A DNA stretch of 64,000 bases from Pyronema omphalodes (taxonomy: Eukaryota > Ascomycota > Pezizomycetes > Pezizales > Pyronemataceae). The notes beneath the pieces were generated by a model. The model saw only the letters and a program-made list of their open reading frames with translations, was not told the origin of the DNA and made no database searches. Every line of letters starts with the position of its first letter. Position 1 is the first letter of the stretch. The stretch is from assembly GCA_024516155.1 (NCBI GenBank), contig JAJJXM010000114.1, forward strand, positions 1 to 64,000, in the 5' to 3' direction. This document shows, in pieces, positions 11,134 to 21,797 of the stretch. The position numbers were made by a program, and so were the translations under genes.

Positions 11134-11662
11134 TGTCAGGGAACTAGGAACGGACGTTCAAAGAACACACTGAACACTACCGGCAAGGGGGACTAGGCGG
11201 GTTCCAGGACGAGGAACGGAAAGACAAGGACCGAAGTGCACGGCAGACGGATGGCACACGAAACAAGCACAGAGACAAGGACAAGAATGACGTGGGACTG
11301 GAAGGAGAAGTCTTTATCAAGGACAAGGGAAAGACACAAGACGTTCGATGGAGAACTCAACAACGGGGAGGCAAGCCTCCTTATGTACAAAGGGGCGGCC
11401 AGCACTCTTGCTGGGCCGTCATCCAACATCGCTACATGAAAGCTTCCGTTCTCCATCAATTCACCTGCGACGCCACAGCTCTCCAGCGCATGGCACGTCA
11501 TCCATCATCAATCAGTCTATCAATCACAACGGCACGGCAAACACAGCAACACAACAACAACACAACACAACACGGCAAGACAACGGCACGATGTCGACAA
11601 CAACAACGACAACACAATGATGACGCAACAACACAACGGCTCGTCAGCCGTGTGCCGTGTCA
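11134..11662 (-). repeat. 3' LTR of C1 (529 bp)
   Basis: Runs from TGTCAGGGAAC to CCGTGTCA, the same length as the C2 LTR (28289-28817) read on the other strand. It contains a CAACA-rich stretch (about 11540-11640) that varies between copies, and a short palindrome around AGGCAAGCCTCC (about 11371). Confidence 0.93.
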
Positions 11663-11673
11663 GTACCCCCCCA

Positions 11674-12353
11674 TTAGGCTCGAGTTCCTACGAGAGGGGA
11701 AGGTTTGTCTGGGTATAACTGATGGAATTTCTCAGCGGCCTCAGTTTCGGATAGGTTCGTTTCCGGTTCCCAGGTTGGAGAGTCATGGCCGGTCCACTTG
11801 ACGAGGTACTGCAGGTTTCCTCTTGACCAACGGCTATCCAGAATTTCCTCCACAAACCATTCTTCTTCGCCGTCTACTACTACCGGTAGGAGCGGTGGGA
11901 TAAAATGGCCAGGGAGGGGGTCCGGAGGGGCTGGGTTTAGTAGGGACACGGGGAAGGTCCTGTGATGTTTCATTGTCTCCGGTATGTCCAGTTCGTAGGC
12001 GTAGGATCCAATGGGTCGAACCACGGTGAAGGGGCCTAGGTGTTTGTTTTCTAGTTTCTTTGAGGGGCGGCGGGTTCTGAGGTTGCGGGCGTCCAGCCAT
12101 ACCAGGTCTCCTGGTTTGAAGACCGGCGGGGGGAGTCGGGAATCGTCGGCAGCTTCTATGTCGCGGGCTTGGGCGTATTTCATTTCCGAACGTAAGACGT
12201 CATGGATGTGTGACATCCTTTCCGCTACCTCGTTCGCTTTCACTTCTTCAGGATTGTCTGTCCTGATTTCCAATTCGAAGGAGCATTTGGGGTGTCGGCC
12301 GTATATAGCGTAGAACGGAGACAGCGACGTTGTATCCGATACTTGGTTGTTTG
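11674..12353 (-). CDS. pol: C1 pol, C-terminal part: integrase tail and chromodomain
   Basis: Minus-strand frame beginning with NQVSDTTSLSPFYAIYG, the end of the integrase core, then the GPY/F-type module (GPFTVVRPIGSYAYELDIP) and a chromodomain (EEWFVEEILDSR, LVKWTGHDSPTWEPE), ending at 11674. The chromodomain is expected to steer integration to histone-marked chromatin. The upstream part of the same frame is at 17948 onward; the copia element E separates them. A purine run (AATGGGGGGG, about 11664-11673) before the LTR is the likely polypurine tract. Confidence 0.92.
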
Positions 12354-12512
12354 TGTCGGAAGGACGAGCAGGCACGAGGAGAGAACGGTGGAAGTGGAGA
12401 ACGAGAAACAAGTAATTATATTGAGTGAAGAACCATTTCCACCGGAAGCACAGCAAGCTAATATAGCACCTAGTAACCCTAGCCCACACCGGCCTTAGGC
12501 GTCACTTCAACA
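12354..12512 (-). repeat. 3' LTR of copia element E (159 bp)
   Basis: TGTCGGAAGG to CACTTCAACA. No difference found from the right copy at 17789-17947, so the insertion is recent relative to the roughly 2% divergence of B and D1. Confidence 0.96.
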
Positions 12513-12878
12513 CACCCCCTCGCCAAAGGCAAGGTGTGAAAACATAATAAAATCCAGCAAATACACAGAAGAAATACCCGAAAAAATGTAGCCATCATAA
12601 CCAATCAATCCATCCATAATACGACCCAGTAATGCATAGCAATAACCCGTAACACCAGTAACCCAACCAGAAAGAACAAAACATCCATATACCATAAATC
12701 AGAAAAATTCCCTGCAGAGCAAAACCCAATTCCAAACCAAACACCATGATCATAAAACCAGCACACCCCCTCTTTCCATATCCCATATCCGACAAAACCA
12801 TATCCATCCAGACACACGTCATCAAGAACTTGGCACAGGCGCCGACCTTCGGTCGATCACCCCCTTTTGTCGGATACC
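12513..12878 (-). other. 3' untranslated region and polypurine tract of element E
   Basis: 366 bp between the Pol stop and the 3' LTR. On the minus strand the last bases (GCGAGGGGGTG, about 12513-12527) are purine-rich and serve as the likely polypurine tract. I see no gene in the rest. Confidence 0.65.
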
Positions 12879-14704
12879 TTAAGGTGAGGATTCCATTCCG
12901 AGAAGACGAATTGCATTTGAGTGATTAGGGCCGTTGAGCGGTTTCGTAAGTACGTCGGCCACGTTTTCCTTAGAGGCGACGTATGTGAAGCTCACGGATC
13001 CTCGTTTGACTTCGTCGAGAACATGATGAAATTTGACCGCAATGTGTTTTGTTTTTGCCTTGATGACACCTGACTTTAGCAGCGTTAGGGCACCTTGGTT
13101 GTCGCAAAACACTTCGGTCGCATTTTCATTTGTCGAGATTTTGGTGTCAATCATAAGTTGTCGTAGCCACAAAGCTTCTCTGGTGGCCTCACTGCAGGCG
13201 ATGTATTCGGCCTCCAAGGTTGATAAGGCTACCACCGACTGCTTTTTGGCTGACCAGTTGATTAGACCTGTCGCGCCGGGTGCGAGGATTGCACAGCCAC
13301 CAATGCTCTTCCTATCTTTGGAGTTTCCTGCCCAGTCGCTGTCGCTGTAGATACGGACTTGATCTGATCGAAGGTCGTAGTCGCGGCGATAGATGATAGA
13401 TAAGTTGCTCGATCCTTTCAGGTAACGGGGCACTCGACGGGCAGCGGTGAGATGCATGTTCAACGGAGATTGATTGTATCGTGATAGAGCAGTAACCGAG
13501 TAAGCAATGTCGGGTCTTGTTCCAATAGCCGCATACATCAGAGAGCCCACCATTGAGAGGTAACGCAGGCGATCTGACGGAGAGGCTTTGGAGTCACTAC
13601 AGATGACATTTTCCAAGTCCACATTTGGGTCCATCGGGCTGAACACCGGCGTGCAATCCATCAAGGAGAATCTTTGGAGGACAGTTTTGATGTAGCCTTT
13701 TTGACTCAGGGCGATACTACCATCAGGTAAGTACTCGATTTCCAGACCAAGGAAGCGAGAGGCACGGCCAAGGTCCGTCATCTTGTACTTAGAGCTGAGT
13801 GCAAGTTTGATCCTGTCTCCTAAGCGATCCGGAGTGGTATTGAAGATAAGAATGTCATCCACATAGAGCAGCAGTAGCACCCCCTCAAGAACATAAAGGT
13901 TCGGGTCCGCAGAGGACTGAACGAAACCGAGAGAGAGGAGATACTCATTGATTTCCTGCCACCACAGACGGGGGGCTTGTTTTAATCCATAGAGAGCTTT
14001 CTGTAAGCGCACAATAGATGACTTTTCCAAACGCGTATCCAACCAGTCAATGCCTTGGGGCATAGCCATATACGTGCAGTCATTGTCAATGGCAGGGTTA
14101 AGAAACGCCGTAACAACATCCATTTGGTCTATTGTCCAGTTATGTGATGCTGCTAAACTCAGGAGGTATCGTAAGGTTGCCATCTTGGACACCGGTGCAT
14201 ATGTCTCATCATAGTCGACACCGGGAACTTGTTCGTAGCCTTTGATAACTAGGCGGGCCTTGTACTTTGTCGAACCATCCGCGTTCTGTTTCGTCTTGTA
14301 GATCCATCTGCATTTAAGTGACTTGCATCCGAACGGGAGAGATATGGGGGTATCTGTTTGCGGAGAGCTAGACGAAGCAGGTGAGAGGGTGGAGCCGGCA
14401 AAAGCTTGGAAGGTTTGATTTTCGAGAAGAGAATCCCATTCCTGTTGCATCGCAGCCTTCCAATGCTCACTATCCGGACTGTTAATGGCAGCATTATATG
14501 TGAGAGGGTCGCAGTCAGCATAAGCGGAGCATTCGGGGTCATCGACATCAGTGTCTTCAATAGTCATTGATTTTACGAAGTTCGATAGAAACAGCGAGGC
14601 TTGTTGTTCTGAAGAAACGACATCGGTGTAGAATTTCGCGTTTTCAGTGTTGTCTCTTTTGGGAGCAGGAGCGGAGGTGACCACCTGCACGACTGGGCAA
14701 TCAC
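12879..14704 (-). CDS. pol: Element E pol, second exon: reverse transcriptase and RNase H
   Basis: Copia RT begins near 14330 with KCRWIYKTKQ, then YAPVSKMATLRYLLS, DVVTAFLNP, ALYGLKQAPRLWW and the catalytic LLYVDDILIF. RNase H follows, with YSDSDWAGN, LSTLEAEYIACSEA and VADVLTKPL at the end. The frame is closed upstream by a TAA at 14718-14720 (minus strand) and has no good ATG near its start. The best model joins it to the integrase frame by splicing with the acceptor ending at 14705. Joined that way, the first codon is A/GT and the frame matches exactly. Confidence 0.9.
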
Positions 14705-15116
14705 CTAAATGGCAAGATTAGAACAGTGTTAAGGGTGAAGAGCAGAACAAGAAACTTAGGCTCGAAAAAAAGTTACGGAAAGAAACAGAAGTGAAACTTT
14801 TAATCAGACAAGCTGAGCACCTCTTCTCTCATAGAGGGGAAGTTCTTGAAGAAAGACTTTTGAGAAAGCAGAAAGAAACGGAAAAACACGGAACGGAATG
14901 ATGAGAGATGTGGCTCTAAGAGCCTGCGTCCTCCAGGCGCACAAATTTTCATTACTCAACTGAATTGAGCACCGAACCATTCGGGGAGTGGTAGGTCAGA
15001 CACGGGAGCGAGGGGTGGACAGAGGACGGAGGAAAAGAAAGAACGAAAGAGCGGAAAGAAGAATGGAAAGAGAGACGGAAAAGGGGGGGAAAAAGGGAAA
15101 ACATGCGGAAACATAC
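14705..15116 (-). other. Putative spliceosomal intron (412 nt) in copia pol
   Basis: On the minus strand the donor is GAAA|GTATGT at 15116 and the acceptor CCATTTAG|GTGATT at 14705. A branch-point-like TTCTAATC lies about 15-20 nt before the acceptor. The interval contains stop codons in the integrase frame (stop at 14956-14958) and the RT frame. Splicing gives a continuous integrase-RT frame. The length is long for a fungal intron, so a programmed frameshift or an internal start cannot be excluded. Confidence 0.55.
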
Positions 15117-16713
15117 TTTCTGTGGGCTGCCCTGAGTCTGCCATCAAAATGTCCTCTGCCTCATCTTTGGCCGGATCCGGTAAGAGATCCAAAGCTGCTT
15201 GAATTTCACAGTGTTCTTGTGACGAAACCAGGGTGGAAGAGTCAAACGCATTGACATCTTCAACAAAGACAACACTTGAAGCAAGGCAAATACGCTTGGT
15301 AGAGAAGTCGTAGATGCGCCAGATCTTCGTTGTGTTGGGTGCATATCCAACCATTGCACATGGTAGCGAACGAGGGCCCCAGTTTTTGTCAGTGCGCTGA
15401 GCCGGAGGGATGTGTTTATAGACAAGACAACCGAAGCGGCGAAGGTGGTCGATCTGGGGAGAGGAACCGCGAAGAGTTTCAACAGGAGATTTAAAATTCG
15501 GTAGAGACGCAGAGGGAGTAATCGAGTGTAGATATGCTGCGGTATTGATGGCCTCGGCCCAGAGAAAATGCGGTAGGTGTGAATCGAGAAGCATACAGCG
15601 CGCCTTGGTGTTAAGAGTCTGGATCATGCGCTCCGCGGTACCATTTTTATGCTGCGTGTAAGGAGGAGCGGGTTCGAACGAGATGCCCGCTAGATCCAGG
15701 AGATCACGGAATTGTTGGTTGTTGAACTCACCAGTGCCATTGTCACAACGTAGATGTTTGACAGTGTAGCCTTGATTATTTACCCAAGCCAGAAATTTCC
15801 GGAAGACAGGCAGTATACAGTCGGTTGATTTTGAGTTCAGGAAATAGACCTTAACCCACCTAGTGAAATCATCGATATACACAATGTAGTAGCGAGATTT
15901 CCCTAGGGAGGTGGTCGACATAGGACCACAGACATCCGAGTGAACTAGTTCGAAAGGAACCGTCGAGCGAGTTGTCGGCGTTCGAATAACAGACTGGCGC
16001 TGTTTGGCAAGGACACAAGGTTCGCAGTGGTCAGGCATGTCGCGCTCCGAGATGTTTTTGTTTCCTAGGAGTTGTTTCAGGGATTCGAAATGTAGATGTC
16101 CGAGTCGCCGATGCCACGTGAGGGCAGAATTCGAGGACTGGGATTGGTGAAACTGACGATTTAGAACTCGAAGGGTCTGTTTATCAGGTCGAGGTCGTTC
16201 TAGGGGAAACATTTCGGAGAGCGGTGCCGGAGTAGGTACAGGGGCTTGTGCTTCTGTTGCAGGTGTAGACGTGACACGACCCGAGCGTGTAGTAACTAAA
16301 ACGGTGGGATCATCTTGGGTCCACCGATAAAGGTCATCTTGCATTGTAGCAAGGATAACAGTTGTGTCCGTAGTGTCGGAGACAACGCAGCAATTGTTAG
16401 ACATTTTTGTGGACCAGCCACATTTGTCAAATAAAGGAATAGAAAATAAAGAAAAACGGAAAACAGGAACAAGAAGAGCTGTGACAGAGTGGGAGTTTGA
16501 CAGACAGATCGTGCCTTTTGAAGAGGCGCTGACTGTGGAATTGTCACCCAGTCTGATGGAAACGGGAGGACAAGAAGCAAGAGAGGAAGGAACAAACAGA
16601 GAGGAATTGTTGCAGAAATGATGGGTGGCTCCGGAATCAAGAATCCAAATGGAGTCAGCTGAAGAGGCAGAGTGCGCGGAAAGCAGAACATCTGCCGTGA
16701 GTGTAGTAGACAC
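15117..16713 (-). CDS. pol: Element E pol, first exon: protease and integrase
   Basis: The protease has WILDSGATHHFCNN (about 16630, catalytic DSG). A GAG-pre-integrase zinc region follows (WHRRLGHLHFESLKQLL, then CEPC). The integrase core has HSDVCGPM, YIVYIDDFTRW, LRCDNGTGEF and KNGTAERMIQTLN, giving the D, D and E residues. Unspliced, the frame runs on to a stop at 14956. It lies in the same frame as gag, separated by a single TGA at 16720-16722 and two codons, so it needs stop readthrough or initiation at the ATG at 16713. Confidence 0.9.
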
Positions 16714-16719
16714 GGGGAG

Positions 16720-17661
16720 TCAAAGGGCAAGGTCATCGTCACCTTGAGTGGCAACGTTTGCACGTCCCCTGTTCCTAGCAGTCATTTCTTTAGCACGCTG
16801 GCCATTTTTCCGGATGGCACAATCAAGAGCAACATGTCCTCTTTCACCACAATGATGACACATCAGGTTGGTCTTGTTGTTCGAGGGACCTGAGTTGTCG
16901 TTGTCAGATCGTTTGCGCTTGTTTCCATTGTTGTTATTGTTATAGTTATTGTTGTTGTTAGGCTTCTTGAAACAATCCTTGGTATTGTGGTTGTTCTTTG
17001 AGCAGTGTGTACACCATCGTCTACCTTTACCAATGGCGGCACTGAAAGCTTCACCAAGAGAACCAACGCCGTGGGATTTGTTGATTCCTAGCGTGGTGTT
17101 GTATGCAAAGATCCGGTGAGTAAGCGCGTCCAGGGTAAGAACCTGGTTCTCGAGCTGTAGGCGCAAGAGTGAGTATTGAGCAGGCATGTTGGTAATGACG
17201 TGGTCAACAAGGGCTTCTTCGGTAATGGCGCTCGCCGTGTTAGCAAGTTGCAATCGTATAACCTGTAGACGAGCAATCCAGGAGTCCATAGTCTCGTTAG
17301 CAGTGGGTATGCACCGATTAAACTGGGCGCGAAGGTTCCGTTGGCCACCGAGATCTTGAGAGTTGTTGAATTTGAGCTCGAGGGCACGCCAGATTTCAGG
17401 AGCTGTCTTCGTCGAGTCAATGTGTTCTTGAATCAACTCGCTTGTCGACTCGATAATCATTAGGCGCGCTTCCTTTGCCTTGTTGTTCCACTGTTTCCTT
17501 TGACCTGCATGGTCTGGGAAGGGTTCGATACCAAGCACAATGTTGAGAGCCTCGATGGAATCAATAAGGGGAAGGATCCTCTTCCTCCACGTCGAGTAAT
17601 TTCCCGAGGTGAGCTTAGCGAAGCTCGCCCCTTTCTTAGAATTAACATAAACGTCAGTCAT
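16720..17661 (-). CDS. gag: Element E Gag (copia type, two zinc knuckles)
   Basis: A 313-aa protein. The N-terminal copia Gag region has LTSGNYSTWRKRILP and later LRAQFNRCIPTANETMDSW. Two CCHC knuckles follow, CTHCSKNNHNTKDC and CHHCGERGHVALDC, separated by an Asn-rich low-complexity linker around 16925-16970. It binds and packages element RNA. The ATG at 17661 lies 127 nt from the 5' LTR. It ends in TGA with a following C, in frame with pol. Confidence 0.92.
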   Translation of the reverse strand: MTDVYVNSKKGASFAKLTSGNYSTWRKRILPLIDSIEALNIVLGIEPFPDHAGQRKQWNNKAKEARLMIIESTSELIQEHIDSTKTAPEIWRALELKFNNSQDLGGQRNLRAQFNRCIPTANETMDSWIARLQVIRLQLANTASAITEEALVDHVITNMPAQYSLLRLQLENQVLTLDALTHRIFAYNTTLGINKSHGVGSLGEAFSAAIGKGRRWCTHCSKNNHNTKDCFKKPNNNNNYNNNNNGNKRKRSDNDNSGPSNNKTNLMCHHCGERGHVALDCAIRKNGQRAKEMTARNRGRANVATQGDDDLAL

Positions 17662-17776
17662 GTTAACAGGAAGGGCGGACGTTTGGGAAGGTTCAAGAAG
17701 AAATTAAAGATTAAGGATTAGGAATTAGTAAGAAGATAAATAGAATAAAGACGTTGAGCGAAACGAAAACGCAGAA

Positions 17777-17788
17777 GGGCTCATAACC
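17777..17788 (-). other. Primer binding site of E: half-tRNA initiator Met
   Basis: Directly inside the 5' LTR the minus strand reads GGTTATGAGCCC. The plus strand GGGCTCATAACC is the anticodon arm of initiator tRNA-Met (CAT anticodon). Drosophila copia is known to prime from a tRNA-iMet fragment at this position rather than from the tRNA 3' end. Confidence 0.85.
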
Positions 17789-17947
17789 TGTCGGAAGGAC
17801 GAGCAGGCACGAGGAGAGAACGGTGGAAGTGGAGAACGAGAAACAAGTAATTATATTGAGTGAAGAACCATTTCCACCGGAAGCACAGCAAGCTAATATA
17901 GCACCTAGTAACCCTAGCCCACACCGGCCTTAGGCGTCACTTCAACA
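17789..17947 (-). repeat. 5' LTR of copia element E (159 bp)
   Basis: Same sequence as 12354-12512, followed by the GTTTG duplication at 17948-17952. Confidence 0.96.
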
Positions 17948-20619
17948 GTTTGCAGCAAATTCTGCCAGTGGTAAAAATGTCTTCCAGTCGTCTTGTAAAT
18001 AACAGACGTACGCGCGGAGATATTGCTCCGTAACCGCATTGATTCTTTCTGTTTGGCCATCGGTCTGGGGGTGGAAGGCCGTGCTCGTGGTAATCTCGAT
18101 ACCCATGCAATTTGCCAGTTGTTTCCAGAAGTGGGCCACAAATTGCGGGCCGCGGTCGGACACTACTGTGTCTGGCAGGCCGTGTAGTTTGAATACGTTT
18201 TCCAGGAAGAGTTGCGCGAAGCCTTCTGCGTCTATCGTGGAGTGACAGGGCACTAAGTGCCGCTGTTTCGTGAGTCGGCAAACGATCGCACATATTGCGT
18301 CGAAGCCTTCTGATGTCGGTAGTCCAGTAACAAAGTCCACAGATATATTCTGACACGGGTGGTGCGGGACCGGTAGGGGTTTCAAGGTTCCATAGGGTTC
18401 GTGGCGGGTAGCTTTTGTTCTTTTACAAGTGTGGCAATTTCGGACCAATTGGTCCACATCTTTTCTCATCGAGGGCCAGTAATAATTCCTGGCGAGGAGT
18501 TCGAAAGTCTTTGCACGGCCCGGGTGTCCCATGGTGGGGGGGTCGTGGTGATCTTGTAGTAGTTTCAATCGTAGTTTGTCCAGCGCGGGGACATAGAGGC
18601 AGTCTCGGTAGTACAATCTGTTTTCCAACACGGAGCAATCGGCGAGTGATATGTCCTTACAGATTTGTGTTCCGTCTTCCAGCATTCCCAACACTCGGTT
18701 GGGGAATGAATCTGTCTTGTAGCCCTCTTTAAACAGGAGGTCCACTTCGGAGGGTGCAAGTTTCATGGCCGGGGTCATGCACAACTGGAAGTTTTGCGGC
18801 TTTAGAACAGCTTGCTGATTCGCTAGTATGCCTTTGTCTCCCTCTCCCGGGAGGTCGGCGGCTCGTCTTGTCAGGACGTCCGGTTTTCCTCCCAACGTTC
18901 CCGGTCGATAGGTGATTACAAAGTTGAACTGAGACAGGAATTCGGACCAGCGTGCTTGTCGTCTGTTTAGTAGCTTTGTCGTCATAAAGTATTCGAGATT
19001 CTTGTGGTCTGTCAATACTTTTATAGGGAACGCGGAGCCCTCCAAGTGGGGACGCCATTCCTCGAAACAACGAACTATTGCCAGTAGTTCTTTGTCATAG
19101 ATCTCATTGTTGCATTCTGCCGGGGAATGCTTTTTGGAATAAAACGCGACGGGGTGTAACACGTTATCGTCGTCGTATTGTGATAAAACTCCAGCAGACA
19201 CATAGTCAGATGCGTCTGTTTCTACTACAATCGGTTTCTCGTAGTGGAAGTGCTTGAGGATCGGTGCTGATGCAAATGCGTCCTTCAGTCGGTCGAAGGC
19301 GCTTTGCTGTTCTTTACCCCAGGTAAAGGGGATTGCTTTACCATCTTTCTTTTTGGTTAGAGCCATTAGGGGGGAGACCACTTTTGAGTAGTCCTTGATA
19401 AATCTTCGGTAGAAATTCGCGAAACCTAGGAACTCTTGGACCTGTTTCAAATTGGCTGGTTCCTTCCAATCTCTGACTGTGGCTACTTTGGAATCCATCA
19501 TGCGCGCGCCGTCGCGGCCGATGTTGTAGCCCAGGTACTGTACTTCTGCCTTAGCAAACTTACACTTCTCTGGCTTCAAGTGCAGTTTTTCTTGTTTGAG
19601 TCGTTCCAAGATCTTTCGGACGTGTGCAGTGTGATCGGGCTTTTTTTCAGAGAATACGAGAATATCGTCCAAGTATGCTGTACAAAACTGGTCCAGGTAT
19701 GGTCTCAGGACATCATTTATAAATGCCTGGAAATCGGCAGGCGCGTTGGTGAGCCCAAAGGGCATCACTTTCGACTCGAATAGGCCGTACCTTGTGCGGA
19801 AGGCCGTCTTCCATTCTTCGCCCTCTGCCATTCTGATAAGGTTATAAGCGCTGCGGACATCTAGGGTCGTAAAGTATTGAGCTTTGGAAAGATTCATCAT
19901 CGTTTCCTGTATCAATGGCAGCGGGTACCGGTTCTTCTCGGTACCTTCATTCAGTCTTCGGTAATCGACGCATAGGCGTAGGGATCCGTCTGATTTTTTC
20001 ACGAATAATATCGGCGAGGTGGCTGATGATTGGGAGCGTTGTATAAATCCTTTCTCCAAGTTCTCATCGAGCCACGCTTTCAGCGTCTGCAACTCGTTGC
20101 GTGACAGCGAGTATAACGGACCAAAGGGGGGGACGAAACCCTCTTTCAGTGGGATCTTGTGGTCGTAGGGTCGGTGTGGGGGGAGTTCCTTCGCGTTGAC
20201 CTCCTTTTCATAAATCGAGGTAGTCATGGTACTCTTCGGGGATCATGCCTTTCAGTTCCTCATCCATGAGGGGGGGCTTGTCTTGTAGGGCGACGGTGAT
20301 CTCGTCCAACGATAGCGAGAACACTGTCAGGCTTTCGTCTTCTACCATTTCTTTGAAGTCGGAGATGGTTAGACTTGAGATCGCTATTGGGGGTTCGTCC
20401 GGGGGGTCGGGGACCGAGTCTTCTAACTCCGGCATGGGGTTTGTGTCGCGCTCGTGGACAGCGGGAGGGGGCCTCGAGTTCAGGACCTCGACACCGGTTG
20501 TGCTTACAGGCAACGGGGTGCAGTTCCTTAGGCAGTATTGGGAGTCGAAGCTTACAGTGTTGGAACTGAAGCTTATTGTTACGTCGTGTTTCTTGAACCA
20601 GGGGATGCCCAACACCACC
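17948..20619 (-). pseudogene. pol: C1 pol, middle part: RT, RNase H, integrase (one frameshift)
   Basis: From 20619 down: the end of the protease region (VLGIPWFKKHDV), a linker, RT with [23 protein letters not shown] and AYLDDILVFSE, RNase H with ETDASDYVSAG, and integrase with the HHCC zinc region (CHTCKRTK), VDFVTGLPT, VVSDRGPQF and TDGQTERIN. The core stops at the copia insertion (17952). Compared with C2, one extra base near 20208-20213 (TTATGAAAAGG instead of TTATTCAAGG) shifts the frame between linker and RT. No other disabling change was seen here. Confidence 0.92.
20615..20619. repeat. Target-site duplication CCACC, left copy (element D1)
   Basis: CCACC before TGTAACGG matches CCACC at 28015-28019 after D1. 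Joining across gives the protease sequence seen intact in C2. Confidence 0.94.
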
Positions 20620-21758
20620 TGTAACGGCGAACAAGGGAGAGATAGCTGTCGGAGAACCTGAGGGCTCTTCTCAATTATTCACTCTTGAGTTCAATGGATA
20701 TAACCTTATAATAACTTCAACGTTAGAAACTCTTAAGCTGTGTCGAGCATCAACTTAAAGACTTTCTGTGTTTAGAAGTTAAGGAAATAAACAAAGATTT
20801 CAAGGGACAAAGAGATCCAAAGACGGGAGCGAGGACGAGGACGTAAACAAGGATTTCGACAAAGTATTTGAATTTGTAAATAAACAAATAACTGTGTAAG
20901 GAGAAAAGAAAAACAAAATAAACAAACAAAGAAACAATCCTCTTATATACAATTTTTCCTCCTTACACGCCGAGCCACTACTTGCAGATTTTTCCCAAAA
21001 AATAACTAAGTAAACAACGCGTTCGCGGTTGCGCGTTCTAGACGCGCTAACGCGTTCGTACCAAATTAGCGTGTGTGCGTGCACAGCCTCGTCGCGCGCT
21101 CGTTAGCGTATCTCGCGTGCGCGATAGCGTAACTCGCGTGCGCGGTAGCGTACTTCGCGTGCGCGCTAGCGTAACCCCAAGCGTAGTCACGCGCGCGCTT
21201 CTGTAACCCTAATCGTGCGCGTGCGTCCGTAACCCTAACCCTAGCTGTGCGCGTACGGTCACAAACCTAACCCTAGTTTGTGTGCCTGCGGGTGCAACCC
21301 TAACCCTAGTCACGTGAATCCAGATCAGCTGCGATTGGAAAGATGGTGCAATACTGATAAGGTCACATGACTAGATCTTATCTTATCGATAAGATGATCG
21401 TGCCCTAGCCCTAGTCACGTGTGCGCACATTAGTAGACCAGTGCGCGTGCATACTGATCTACTACTGATTAGAACACGTGACCGATCTTATCTAATCGGA
21501 TAAGATGATCGGTAGACCGTAGGTGTGGAATTTCCGAAACGGCATCCGAGCTGACCCCTAACCCTGGGGGTAGGTCACGTGACCTTTTTGACAATTTGGG
21601 AATTGAGCGTAACCCTAACCCAGGCGAGTGACGAGTGATGATCAAAGACCGAAGGATAATAGAAATAAATAAACAAACGAGTGCTGGATAATGAAGCGAA
21701 TGATAATACGTGAATGAATGACGAGGAGGGGGAAGGTAATAATTCTCGAGCCATCACA
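20620..21758 (-). repeat. 3' LTR of D1 (1139 bp)
   Basis: TGTAACGG to CCATCACA; the usual end is CCGTGACA, so this copy carries two end mutations. It contains telomere-like CCCTAA clusters (21210-21315), a 21-bp GC-rich array (21110-21180), CACGTG motifs and inverted GATAAG sites (21375-21400 and 21480-21510). Confidence 0.95.
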
Positions 21759-21797
21759 GGATCCCCCTTCTTGGACTGAGCTCCGGCGAAGTAACTT

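Larger units (their letters stand above)
12354..17947 (-). mobile_element. Ty1/copia element E, apparently intact and young
   Basis: 159-bp LTRs at 12354-12512 and 17789-17947 look identical base for base. The target duplication is GTTTG (12349-12353 and 17948-17952). Gag, protease, integrase, RT and RNase H are in copia order (integrase before RT) on the minus strand. It sits inside the C1 integrase, and removing it restores that reading frame. Confidence 0.97.

Noticed and set aside
11540..11640. CAACA-rich stretch taken as a possible CRISPR or satellite array
   Set aside because: There are no regular spacers or fixed unit. It is a low-complexity part of the C LTR and varies in length between copies.
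12500..12830. Hydrophobic small ORFs on the minus strand (possible membrane proteins)
   Set aside because: They lie in the AT-rich 3' untranslated part of element E; hydrophobicity follows from base composition, and there is no start context or relative.
15000..15115. Plus-strand GA-rich ORF opposite the copia pol
   Set aside because: It is the complement of the intron candidate's pyrimidine-rich sequence and has no domain.
20990..21320. CCCTAA and TTAGGG runs, at first sight telomeric
   Set aside because: They are short, interrupted, and recur at the same place in every D LTR. They belong to the element and do not mark a chromosome end.
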